The notes under the pieces: generated by a model
Databases searched by the model: none
Told to the model about the DNA's origin: nothing
What the model saw: only the letters and a program-made list of their open reading frames with translations
Source: Paraburkholderia phenoliruptrix
GTDB taxonomy: Bacteria > Pseudomonadota > Gammaproteobacteria > Burkholderiales > Burkholderiaceae
NCBI RefSeq assembly: GCF_902859825.1
Contig: NZ_CADIKB010000045.1
Coordinates: forward strand, 1 to 41,529
DNA: 41,529 bases
Reading direction: 5' to 3'
Translations under genes and position numbers: made by a program
Shown: in pieces, positions 24,332 to 32,411 of the stretch
Layout of the letters: the number at the start of each line of letters is the position of its first letter
How positions within the stretch are numbered: position 1 is the stretch's first letter

Positions 24332-25243
24332 ATGTCGTCTTTCCATGCGAAGCAACCCGTCCGCACGCTCGTCACCGGGGCGAGCGGCTTTACCGGCCGC
24401 TATCTGGTGGACAATCTGCTCGATCGCGGCCATACCGTGATCGAAACTTTCGCCGGCCGCGACGAAGGCGAAATCCCCACGCGCCTGAGGCTCGACATTA
24501 CGTCGCCGGAAAACTGCCGGCGCGTCATTGAAGCCGTGCGGCCTGACTACATCGTGCATCTTGCTGCGATCAGCTTTGTCGGCCATGACGATCCGCTCGA
24601 CTTTTACCGCGTCAACGTGATCGGCACGCTGAACCTGCTCGAGGCCTGCGCCGCGACGGGCCATACACCGCGCAAGGTGCTGATTGCGAGCAGCGCGAAC
24701 GTGTACGGCAACGTGACGAGCGATGCGATCGACGAAACGTTCCCGCTCACACCGGTCAATCACTACGCGGCTAGCAAGGCGGCCATGGAAACGATGGTGC
24801 ACACGTGGTTCGACCGGCTGCCTATACTGATCGTGCGGCCGTTCAACTACACGGGCCGCGGCCAGGCGTCCAACTTTCTCGTGCCGAAGATCGTCGAGCA
24901 TTTCGCGCGCCGGGAGCCGTCCATCGAGCTGGGCAATATCGACGTCGCGCGTGATTTCTCCGACGTGCGTTATGTGGCGCGCGCTTACGAAGCGTTGCTG
25001 GATTCCGATGCGACTGCGGAGACGGTGAACGTCTGCACGGGCACGCCCTATACGCTGCGCGAGATCCTGTCCGCCGCCAGCGATCTGACGGGGCATAAAC
25101 TGCAAGTGCATGTGAATCCCGCCTTCGTCCGGCAGACCGATGTGAAGGTCCTCGCCGGCTCGCCCGCGAAGCTGCGCTCGCTGGTTCCGGAGGTGCGGGC
25201 TATTCCGTTCATCGATACGCTGCGCTGGATGCTCGCGGCCTGA
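24332..25243 (+). CDS. NAD(P)-dependent nucleotide-sugar reductase/epimerase, GDP-6-deoxy-4-keto-mannose reductase (Rmd)-like
   Basis: This extended short-chain dehydrogenase has 303 residues. The Rossmann motif is TGASGFTGRYL at the N terminus, the catalytic Ser lies in SSANVYGN, and the YxxxK pair is YAASK. The RPFNYTGRGQ and RDFSDVRYVARAY segments are typical of the GDP-mannose dehydratase/Rmd branch, which makes GDP-D-rhamnose from GDP-4-keto-6-deoxymannose. A dehydratase (gmd) to make its substrate is not in the window. ATG 24332 follows GGAG by five bases. It is the first plus-strand gene of the polysaccharide locus, with GC-rich codon use like apaH. A different sugar specificity is possible. 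Confidence 0.78.
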   Translation: MSSFHAKQPVRTLVTGASGFTGRYLVDNLLDRGHTVIETFAGRDEGEIPTRLRLDITSPENCRRVIEAVRPDYIVHLAAISFVGHDDPLDFYRVNVIGTLNLLEACAATGHTPRKVLIASSANVYGNVTSDAIDETFPLTPVNHYAASKAAMETMVHTWFDRLPILIVRPFNYTGRGQASNFLVPKIVEHFARREPSIELGNIDVARDFSDVRYVARAYEALLDSDATAETVNVCTGTPYTLREILSAASDLTGHKLQVHVNPAFVRQTDVKVLAGSPAKLRSLVPEVRAIPFIDTLRWMLAA

Positions 25244-25682
25244 GGCGCGGCGGCGGGCGCTTTTGCCTGTCGCGTCTTTGTTCCTTCCATTGGCGCGGGC
25301 AGCGGCGGCGAGCCGCGCCCGCGAACCTGCCATTTCCCTTCCGACGGGGCCTTTCCCGTTGGCGCCGCACGCGGGCCGGAGGCCGGATTTCCGCGCCGTC
25401 TGACGCCTGTTTGAACGGGCGTCTGCGATCCATTGCGCATGAAGCGCTCGCCTGCAAATCGGCAAATTGCACCCGAAAACGGATTTGTCAAGCTGTTTCA
25501 AGTTGTTAGGGTTCTAGTTTTTGTTCCGTGCGGCTTTATAATCTCAGGTTCATAAGATTGGCGTCTGAGCGTCTGCGTGCCGTGCGCAAGCCGCGCGCGC
25601 CGAAATAATCGGACTCCACAACGCGTGGCGAGGGCCGGCAGAGCAATGCCGGAGCTGTCGCCGACATCTGGAAGGGAATTTC
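25244..25682 (+). promoter_or_regulatory. Intergenic region with candidate rmlB promoter
   Basis: No gene is seen in these 439 bases. A perfect TATAAT lies at 25537-25542; the -35 area (TAGTTT, 25515-25520, 16-base spacing) is weak. This would give the rmlB message a leader of about 135 bases. I see no clear JUMPstart/ops element, riboswitch or strong terminator. Confidence 0.4.
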
Positions 25683-26735
25683 ATGATTCTGGTAACGGGC
25701 GGTGCCGGCTTTATCGGCGCCAATTTCGTGCTCGACTGGCTCAATACGTCGGACGAAGCGGTGCTGAATGTTGACAAGCTGACCTATGCCGGCAATCTCG
25801 GCACGCTCAAGTCGCAGCAGGGCAATCCGAAGCATGTGTTCGTGCGCGCGGATATTTGCGACCGCGCCGCTATGGACGCGCTCTTTGCCGAGCACAAGCC
25901 GCGCGCCGTGCTGCACTTCGCCGCTGAAAGCCACGTGGACCGCTCCATTCACGGCCCGGCCGATTTCGTGCAAACCAATGTGGTCGGCACGTTCACGCTG
26001 CTGGAAGCCGCACGAACCTACTGGAATACGCTCGGCGAAGCCGAGAAGGCCGCGTTCCGCTTCCTGCATGTCTCGACCGACGAAGTCTTCGGCTCGCTTT
26101 CCGCGACTGATCCCCAATTCTCTGAAACCACGCCGTACGCGCCGAATAGCCCGTACTCGGCAACCAAGGCGGGTTCGGACCACCTGGTGCGCGCATACCA
26201 TCACACGTATGGCCTGCCGGTGCTCACCACGAACTGCTCGAACAATTACGGTCCGTACCAGTTTCCCGAAAAGCTGATTCCGCTGATGATTGCCAACGCG
26301 CTCAGCGGCAAGCCGCTGCCGGTGTACGGCGACGGTCAGAACGTCCGCGACTGGCTGTATGTGGGCGACCATTGCAGCGCAATCCGCGAAGTGCTCGCGC
26401 GCGGCGTGCCGGGCGAGACGTACAACGTGGGCGGCTGGAACGAGAAGAAGAACCTCGAAGTCGTGCACACGCTGTGCGATCTGCTCGACAAGTTGCAGCC
26501 GAAGGCGGGCGGTTCGTACCGCGATCAGATCACTTACGTGAAGGATCGCCCGGGCCACGACCGCCGTTATGCAATCGACGCGCGCAAGCTCGAGCGCGAG
26601 CTCGGCTGGAAGCCGGCAGAGACGTTCGAGACGGGTCTGGCCAAGACGGTTCAGTGGTATCTGGATAATCAGGCGTGGGTAACCGACGTTACATCAGGCG
26701 AATACCGCAACTGGGTAGATCGGCACTATGCGTGA
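25683..26735 (+). CDS. rmlB: dTDP-glucose 4,6-dehydratase
   Basis: The enzyme turns dTDP-glucose into dTDP-4-keto-6-deoxyglucose, the branch point for L-rhamnose and several amino sugars. The 350-residue product has TGGAGFIGANFV at the N terminus, HFAAESHVDRSI, the catalytic STDEVFGSL segment, YSATKAGSDHLVRA (YxxxK) and NNYGPYQFPEKLIP. AAGGGA is five bases before the ATG. The stop overlaps rmlD by eight bases. Codon use is GC-rich like the upstream core genes, in contrast to the genes that follow. Confidence 0.97.
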   Translation: MILVTGGAGFIGANFVLDWLNTSDEAVLNVDKLTYAGNLGTLKSQQGNPKHVFVRADICDRAAMDALFAEHKPRAVLHFAAESHVDRSIHGPADFVQTNVVGTFTLLEAARTYWNTLGEAEKAAFRFLHVSTDEVFGSLSATDPQFSETTPYAPNSPYSATKAGSDHLVRAYHHTYGLPVLTTNCSNNYGPYQFPEKLIPLMIANALSGKPLPVYGDGQNVRDWLYVGDHCSAIREVLARGVPGETYNVGGWNEKKNLEVVHTLCDLLDKLQPKAGGSYRDQITYVKDRPGHDRRYAIDARKLERELGWKPAETFETGLAKTVQWYLDNQAWVTDVTSGEYRNWVDRHYA

Positions 26736-27666
26736 TCTGGAGTCTCGGTCTAGCGCTGGCGGCGCCATTCTGGTGATTGGCGCTAGAGGGCAGCTCGGGG
26801 CGGAGTTGTGCCGCACTATGTCACTGCTTGGGCGTGTCGTTCCTGTGGGGCGCGAGACGTGCGACCTGGCTAACCCCGAAGAAATTGCAATCACGGTGCG
26901 CTCCGTCAGGCCGGTGGCCATTGTTAACGCCGCAGGGTATACAGCGGTAGACGCCGCAGAAACGTCAGCCGATCTCGCACATGCTGTCAATGCGGTCGCG
27001 CCGGGGATATTGGCGGCCGAAGCCAAGGCGCTTGGTAGTTTAATCGTCCACTACTCGACAGACTATGTTTTCGACGGCGCTAAGGTCGGATCGTACACAG
27101 AAGACGACGTAACCTCGCCTCTGTCCGTATATGGCCGGTCAAAACTGGATGGCGAACTGGCGGTGCAAGCCGTGGATGTTGACCACTGGATCTTTCGGAC
27201 AAGTTGGGTCTTCGGCTCGCACGGTGGCAACTTTCTTAAGTCGATTGCACGCGCCGCACTGAGTCGCACGTCATTATCGGTGGTTGCGGACCAGCGTGGT
27301 GCGCCGACTTCCGCAGCTTTGCTGGCGGACGTCACGGCGCTGGCCGTCCATCGCTATTTAAGTGGAGCTTCCTCAATGCCGAGCGGCCTATATCACCTGG
27401 CCGCCGGAGGCGAAACCGACTGGCATCAATATGCGCTCCATATCGTCGAGACGCTGGCAGCGGCGGGTGTGCCGCTCGCCGTGAAACCGGAGGGTGTCCT
27501 ACCCATCAGCGCCGCCGATTACGGGAGCACAGCGGCTCGGCCGGCCAATTCGCGGCTCGATACGTCAAAGTTGTGCTCGGCGCTGAACATTAAGCTTCCG
27601 GATTGGCGAGAAGGCGTGGATCGTCTGCTCGCGGAGCTTGTCGAGGGCCGGCGATTGCTCGCCTGA
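26728..27666 (+). CDS. rmlD: dTDP-4-dehydrorhamnose reductase
   Basis: It performs the last step to dTDP-L-rhamnose. The 312-residue product carries the nucleotide motif GARGQLGAEL, NAAGYTAVDAAE, the STDYVFDG segment with the catalytic Thr/Tyr area, and YGRSKLDGE (YxxxK). A 12-residue N-terminal extension precedes the Rossmann strand. The start overlaps the rmlB stop (ATGCGTGA), implying translational coupling. Third-position GC falls clearly from here on, with codons such as TTA, AGA and TCA that rmlB avoids. The gene order B-D-A-C is one of several known for rml operons. Confidence 0.95.
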   Translation: MRDLESRSSAGGAILVIGARGQLGAELCRTMSLLGRVVPVGRETCDLANPEEIAITVRSVRPVAIVNAAGYTAVDAAETSADLAHAVNAVAPGILAAEAKALGSLIVHYSTDYVFDGAKVGSYTEDDVTSPLSVYGRSKLDGELAVQAVDVDHWIFRTSWVFGSHGGNFLKSIARAALSRTSLSVVADQRGAPTSAALLADVTALAVHRYLSGASSMPSGLYHLAAGGETDWHQYALHIVETLAAAGVPLAVKPEGVLPISAADYGSTAARPANSRLDTSKLCSALNIKLPDWREGVDRLLAELVEGRRLLA

Positions 27667-27701
27667 TTGTGGTCGCATCGCAAAACCTGAGAGAATTTAT
27701 C

Positions 27702-28583
27702 GTGAAACGAAAAGGCATCATCTTGGCTGGCGGTTCAGGGACTCGCCTTTACCCGATTACGCGTTCGGTGTCCAAGCAATTGCTCCCTGTCTATGACAAG
27801 CCGATGATTTACTACCCGCTCTGCACGCTCATGCTGGCGGGGATTCGCGACATCCTCATTATTTCCACCCCGCAAGACACACCACGCTTTGAAGAACTGC
27901 TAGGAGACGGCGCACATTGGGGGCTAAACCTGCAATACGCTGTGCAGCCGTCCCCGGACGGTCTCGCGCAGGCGTTTATCATCGGTCGTGATTTCGTCGG
28001 CAATGATCCATGCACGCTGATCCTTGGCGACAACATCTTTCATGGCCACGACCTTCTTGGGCAACTGCAACGCGCTGCCGCGCAGACGCAAGGTGCGACG
28101 GTATTCGCCTATCACGTGCACGATCCAGAGCGGTATGGCGTCGTAGAATTCGACAATGACTTCCGCGCTGTGTCTCTGGAAGAGAAGCCTAAATTGCCTC
28201 GTTCCAGTTACGCGGTGACGGGCTTGTACTTCTACGACAATGACGTTTGCGATATCGCCGCAGACATTCGTCCGTCTGCACGCGGGGAGTTAGAAATCAC
28301 TGACGTCAATCTCCACTATCTCCGCCACGGCCGTCTCAACGTCGAGATTATGGGCCGCGGATACGCTTGGCTTGACACCGGCACACACGATTCGCTGCAG
28401 GACGCCGCTGTCTTCATCGCTACGCTGCAAAAGCGCCAAGGGCTGATGGTGGCTTGTCCTGAAGAGATTGCATTCCGGAACCGATGGATTTCCGCGGAAG
28501 CCCTCGAGACACTCGCCAAGCCCCTCGCCAAAAACGGTTACGGCGCCTATTTGCACCGCATCCTTCAGGAGTCTGTTGCATGA
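27702..28583 (+). CDS. rmlA: Glucose-1-phosphate thymidylyltransferase
   Basis: It makes dTDP-glucose from dTTP and glucose 1-phosphate, the first step of the rhamnose pathway. The signature GGSGTRLYPITRSVSKQLLPVYDKPMIYYPL is intact at the N terminus, with ILGDNIFHG and the sugar-binding EEKP and GTHDSL segments later. I chose GTG 27702, eight bases after GAGAG; it gives 293 residues, normal for RmlA, whereas the open frame to 27603 adds residues unlike the family. The last codons overlap rmlC by four bases. Confidence 0.96.
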   Translation: MKRKGIILAGGSGTRLYPITRSVSKQLLPVYDKPMIYYPLCTLMLAGIRDILIISTPQDTPRFEELLGDGAHWGLNLQYAVQPSPDGLAQAFIIGRDFVGNDPCTLILGDNIFHGHDLLGQLQRAAAQTQGATVFAYHVHDPERYGVVEFDNDFRAVSLEEKPKLPRSSYAVTGLYFYDNDVCDIAADIRPSARGELEITDVNLHYLRHGRLNVEIMGRGYAWLDTGTHDSLQDAAVFIATLQKRQGLMVACPEEIAFRNRWISAEALETLAKPLAKNGYGAYLHRILQESVA

Positions 28584-29131
28584 ATCTAACCGTCGTTCCT
28601 ACTGGGTTGCCGGAAGTGGTCATTTTGGAGCCGAAAGTGTTTGGCGATGACCGTGGTTTTTTTTATGAGAGTTTCAACGCAAAGGGATTCGCAGAGGCCA
28701 CTGGCATTCAACGCAGTTTTGTGCAAGATAATCACTCGCGCTCAGCCAGGAACGTGTTGCGAGGGCTGCATTATCAGATCAGCCAGCCGCAGGGCAAGCT
28801 TGTGCGGGTTGTGAGTGGGAGCGTTTTCGATGTAGCGGTCGACATTCGCCGCAGCTCACCACGATTCGGTGAGTGGATTGGCGTTGAACTGTCGGCTGAC
28901 AACAAGCGTCAACTGTGGATACCGGAGGGCTTTGCACACGGCTTCGTGGTGCTATCCGAATTCGCTGAATTTCTGTATAAGACCACCGATTATTACGCTC
29001 CAGAGTTCGAGCGCTCTCTACGATGGGATGATCCCGCCATAGGGATCGAATGGCCGTTCCAAGGCGAGCCGCTGCTGTCCAAAAAGGACGCCGCTGCGCC
29101 AGCGCTTGCAGACGCCGAATTATTTAACTAG
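28580..29131 (+). CDS. rmlC: dTDP-4-dehydrorhamnose 3,5-epimerase
   Basis: This cupin-fold epimerase acts between RmlB and RmlD. At 183 residues it has the usual length. Motifs include PKVFGDDRGFFYESFN, FVQDNHSRSARNVLRGLHYQ with the catalytic His, QGKLVRVVSGSVFDVAVDIR, and IPEGFAHGFVVLS. ATG 28580 overlaps the rmlA stop (ATGA) and has AGGAG eight bases upstream. Confidence 0.96.
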   Translation: MNLTVVPTGLPEVVILEPKVFGDDRGFFYESFNAKGFAEATGIQRSFVQDNHSRSARNVLRGLHYQISQPQGKLVRVVSGSVFDVAVDIRRSSPRFGEWIGVELSADNKRQLWIPEGFAHGFVVLSEFAEFLYKTTDYYAPEFERSLRWDDPAIGIEWPFQGEPLLSKKDAAAPALADAELFN

Positions 29132-29152
29132 CCGACTCCCGAGGAGACCTTT

Positions 29153-30283
29153 ATGGCTATCCAGTTGTTTGTACCAAATTTCCGAATTCAAGAATGCCTT
29201 GAAGAGATCAGAGAATGTCTCGAGAAGGGTTGGACCGGGCTCGGGTTCAAGACCAATCAGTTCGAGGAAGCGTGGAAAGCGTACACGGGGCTGCCGAACG
29301 CCCACTTTCTGAGTTCGAATACCGTTGGTTTGCATCTCGCCTTCGAACTCCTCAAAACGAAGCATGGTTGGGCCGACGGTGATGAAGTTATTACGACGCC
29401 ATTGACCTTCGTGTCGTCGAATCACGCCATCCTCTACTCGCAACTGACGCCCGTTTTTGCTGACGTCGACGATTCGCTTTGCCTGGACCCCGAAAGCATC
29501 GAGGCGCGAATTACAGACCGTACGCGTGCGGTGATTTATGTGGGCGTCGGCGGCAATGTCGGTCAGTACGAGCGTGTCCTGAAACTGTGCCGCGAGCGTG
29601 GCCTTGCATTGATTCTCGACGCTGCGCACATGTCTGGAACGCGATTCCACGGCAAGCATGTCGGCCACGATGCGGATGTGACGGTCTTCAGTTTTCAGGC
29701 AGTCAAAAACCTTCCTACGGCTGACTCAGGCATGATCTGTTTCCGGGACGCGGAAGATGATGCGCGCGCACGGAAGATGAGTTGGCTGGGCATCAACAAA
29801 GACACCTATGCTCGTACGGCGTCCCAGGGCGCGTACAAGTGGATGTATGACGTCGAGGAAGTCGGCTTCAAATACCACGGCAACTCGATCATGGCCGCGA
29901 TCGGTCTTGTGCAACTAAAGTACCTGGACAACGACAACTCGTATCGTCGCCAGCTGGCGAGCTGGTACGAAGAACTCCTAGGTAACCACGGGAACGTACG
30001 TCTAGTGCCGATTACCAAGGGGTGCGAATCTTCTCGTCACCTCTTCCAGATTCGCGTTAAGAATCGTGATGAACTTATGCTCGCTCTGAACGAACATGAG
30101 GTTTATCCGGGGGTTCACTATCGGGACAACACGGAATACCGCATGTACTCTCATGGCAAGGGTCAGTGTCCTAAATCACATCAGGCGAGTAACGAAATCC
30201 TGTCATTGCCGATGCACATGGGCGTTACGCGCAAGGACGTCGAACTGATTGCGGACCTCGTAATTCGATACGCAGCGGCATGA
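29153..30283 (+). CDS. DegT/DnrJ/EryC1-family sugar aminotransferase
   Basis: This PLP enzyme of 376 residues is predicted to transaminate a nucleotide keto-sugar. The PLP-binding motifs are DAAHMSGTRFHGKHVGHDADVTVFSFQAVKNLPT, in which the Lys after QAV is the Schiff-base residue, and SSNTVGLHLAFELL near the N terminus. GAGGAG lies six bases upstream. With rmlA and rmlB next door and a GNAT gene overlapping its stop, the likely substrate is dTDP-4-keto-6-deoxyglucose, giving a 4-amino sugar (VioA- or WecE-like). A 3-amino sugar would need a ketoisomerase (FdtA/QdtA), which is not seen in the window. Specificity is inferred from context only. Confidence 0.87.
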   Translation: MAIQLFVPNFRIQECLEEIRECLEKGWTGLGFKTNQFEEAWKAYTGLPNAHFLSSNTVGLHLAFELLKTKHGWADGDEVITTPLTFVSSNHAILYSQLTPVFADVDDSLCLDPESIEARITDRTRAVIYVGVGGNVGQYERVLKLCRERGLALILDAAHMSGTRFHGKHVGHDADVTVFSFQAVKNLPTADSGMICFRDAEDDARARKMSWLGINKDTYARTASQGAYKWMYDVEEVGFKYHGNSIMAAIGLVQLKYLDNDNSYRRQLASWYEELLGNHGNVRLVPITKGCESSRHLFQIRVKNRDELMLALNEHEVYPGVHYRDNTEYRMYSHGKGQCPKSHQASNEILSLPMHMGVTRKDVELIADLVIRYAAA

Positions 30284-30780
30284 AGCAAGCGTATTCTCCG
30301 CTGACGGTGGGCAGCCTGCGGTTGAGGCTGCTCAGCCGCGCTGATTTGCCTTTCACGCTCGAGTGGCGAAACCGAGACGGCGTGCGCCAGCAATTCGGGA
30401 CTGCCGACGTACTTCAGTGGGACCAGCACGTCGGCTGGTTCACACGCTATGTCGAGAAGTCCGACGATTTGGTTTTTATCGTCGAGGATGCGACAAACAA
30501 CGCCCGAATCGGTCAGGTGGCGATCTATGGGATCGATGCAAATGCGAGACGGGCCGAGATTGGGCGATTCGTCGTCGCACCTGAATTTCAGGGGAAAGGA
30601 TTGATGCGGGAGGCAATCGGAGCCTTGATGACGTTTGCCAAGGAAACGCTCGGCCTTGCATCAGTATATCTGCTAGTGCGTGAGACGAATGACCGCGCCC
30701 GGCGGCTGTATGCAGGTCTCGGGTTCGCGGAGGTCTCACACGCGGAGGACATGATCACAATGGAGCGAAGCATCAAATGA
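30280..30780 (+). CDS. GNAT-family N-acetyltransferase, probably for a dTDP-amino sugar
   Basis: The 166-residue product has the GNAT core: a first strand LRLRLLSRADLPFTLEWRN, then RRAEIGRFVVAPEFQGKGLMREAIGALM, whose Q-G-K-G-L-M is the acetyl-CoA pyrophosphate loop, and a C-terminal VYLLVRETNDRARRLYAGLGF. It resembles PseH/WecD-type amino-sugar acetyltransferases. Four-base overlaps at both ends (with the aminotransferase and wzm) suggest tight coupling. The probable reaction is N-acetylation of the aminotransferase product, which would then be used by a glycosyltransferase in the locus. Confidence 0.82.
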   Translation: MKQAYSPLTVGSLRLRLLSRADLPFTLEWRNRDGVRQQFGTADVLQWDQHVGWFTRYVEKSDDLVFIVEDATNNARIGQVAIYGIDANARRAEIGRFVVAPEFQGKGLMREAIGALMTFAKETLGLASVYLLVRETNDRARRLYAGLGFAEVSHAEDMITMERSIK

Positions 30781-31589
30781 TCACGTATAACAGCTCCAGC
30801 GCTCGTCCGTCCGTGGAAGAGTTCGTCAGCGCTGCGAAGCTTTGGCGTGTTTGGGTTCATATGGGGCTTCAGGACGTCAAGAGCCGATTTCGGAGTTCAG
30901 CGCTGGGCCCCGCATGGATCCTCATTAATCTCGGCGCCGTCATTGCCGCGATTGGAGTGATTTACGGGCGCCTGTTTCATCAGTCGATGAACGAATTCCT
31001 GCCCTTTCTCACCCTAGGTTTGGTGATATGGACATTCATTTCATCGGCGCTTGTCGAAGGCTCTTCCGCGTTTGTTGTTGCTGAGGGCTACATTAAGCAA
31101 TTTCCGTTTCCGAAGATCATTTACCTCTATCGGGCTATTGTTCCGTATACGGTGGTATTTTTTATTGGTCTTTTCGTATTCTTTCTCACGATGGCGCTGT
31201 ATCAGCGCCACATCGGGTGGGGCGCGCTATGGGCCTTGCCGTGTTTCGTTTTGTTCCTCGTTATAAATTTTTTCCACCTAGTTATCGTTGCGCACGTGGG
31301 CGTTCGGTTCCGCGATCTGCCGCACCTGTTGGGCAGTCTCATTCAAATCGCGTTCTACTTAACGCCTGTGATTTTTACCGTGTCCATGTTGAAGGACCGC
31401 GGACTAGCCTTCGTCTACATGTTTAATCCGCTGTATTACCTGATTGAGATCCTGCGCTATCCATTGCTGAACAGCGAGGCACCACCGACAGAAGTGACTT
31501 ATGTTGCGTTGGGGTACTGCGCAGTTGTAGGTGTGATTGCAACGTATGTCGTGAAAAAGATGTCGCAGCGGATCGTGTACGTGTTATGA
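30777..31589 (+). CDS. wzm: Polysaccharide ABC exporter, permease (Wzm-like)
   Basis: This ABC-2 type inner-membrane permease has 270 residues and six hydrophobic segments, beginning with LGPAWILINLGAVIAAIGVIYG after a cytoplasmic N terminus with the amphipathic VWVHMGLQDVKSRFRSSALGP motif typical of Wzm/KpsM/TagG proteins. The MFNPLYYLIEILRYPLL segment near the end is also characteristic. It overlaps the GNAT gene and wzt by four bases each. It should export a lipid-linked glycan across the inner membrane. Confidence 0.93.
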   Translation: MITYNSSSARPSVEEFVSAAKLWRVWVHMGLQDVKSRFRSSALGPAWILINLGAVIAAIGVIYGRLFHQSMNEFLPFLTLGLVIWTFISSALVEGSSAFVVAEGYIKQFPFPKIIYLYRAIVPYTVVFFIGLFVFFLTMALYQRHIGWGALWALPCFVLFLVINFFHLVIVAHVGVRFRDLPHLLGSLIQIAFYLTPVIFTVSMLKDRGLAFVYMFNPLYYLIEILRYPLLNSEAPPTEVTYVALGYCAVVGVIATYVVKKMSQRIVYVL

Positions 31590-32341
31590 CCGAAGATTTG
31601 AGAATCAGCCTGCGTAACGTGGGTGTGAGATTTGATGTGTCTGCGCGCCAAGACAGCCTCAAATCTACGTTGCTCAACGCTATTAGAAGAACCGGCAACG
31701 GGCAAAGGCCGGAGCGCCGCGTCGTTCACGCCCTCAAAAGCGTGACGCTTGATATCCAACATGGGGAGCGCGTTGGCCTTATCGGTTTGAATGGCGCGGG
31801 CAAAAGCACAATTTTAAAAGTGATGGCCGGGATTTATCCCCCAACTTCTGGTGAGGCGATGATCAGCGGCCATGTATCGGCCATGTTCGAACTCGCCACC
31901 GGCTTTGAGATGACGCAGACAGGCTGGGACAACATCCGCATTCGCGGTATGTTGCTTGGTCTGACGCCCGCAGAAGTCGAAGACCGTATTCATCAGATTG
32001 CCGAATTTTCGGAACTCGGCGAGTTCCTGGACTATCCGGTCAAGACTTATTCTGCGGGTATGTTCATCCGACTTGCGTTTTCGGTGTCCACGGCAATCAA
32101 TCCAGAGATCCTGTTGTTGGACGAGGTCATGGGCGCGGGCGATGTGCAGTTTGCCAACAAGGCTAAGCGTCGAATGCATGAGTTCATGGAGCAGGGAAAA
32201 ATTCTTGTGTTTTCCAGCCACAGTCTCGAAATGCTGGAATCCTTTTGTGAGCGCGTAATCTGGATGCGCAAAGGCGAGATCGTAATGGACGGTCCGGCAA
32301 AGCGCGTCCTGACTGAATACGAAAACAAAGCTGGGCAGTGA
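31586..32341 (+). CDS. wzt: Polysaccharide ABC exporter, ATPase (Wzt-like, short form)
   Basis: The ATPase partner of Wzm has Walker A GLNGAGKST at residues 67-75, a signature YSAGMFIRLAFS in place of LSGGQ, as in this subfamily, Walker B ILLLDEVMGAGD, and the switch SHS. At 251 residues it ends shortly after the nucleotide-binding domain. It lacks the C-terminal carbohydrate-binding domain that O9a-type Wzt proteins use to recognise a capped chain end. It therefore resembles capsule (KpsT) and cap-independent O-antigen exporters. Confidence 0.93.
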   Translation: MTEDLRISLRNVGVRFDVSARQDSLKSTLLNAIRRTGNGQRPERRVVHALKSVTLDIQHGERVGLIGLNGAGKSTILKVMAGIYPPTSGEAMISGHVSAMFELATGFEMTQTGWDNIRIRGMLLGLTPAEVEDRIHQIAEFSELGEFLDYPVKTYSAGMFIRLAFSVSTAINPEILLLDEVMGAGDVQFANKAKRRMHEFMEQGKILVFSSHSLEMLESFCERVIWMRKGEIVMDGPAKRVLTEYENKAGQ

Positions 32342-32411
32342 CGTCGCTGGAACCTCAACGTCCGCCAAGTCTCACGTTGGACGTCGCGCAAGGCGTGCGG
32401 AAGGAATGTGA

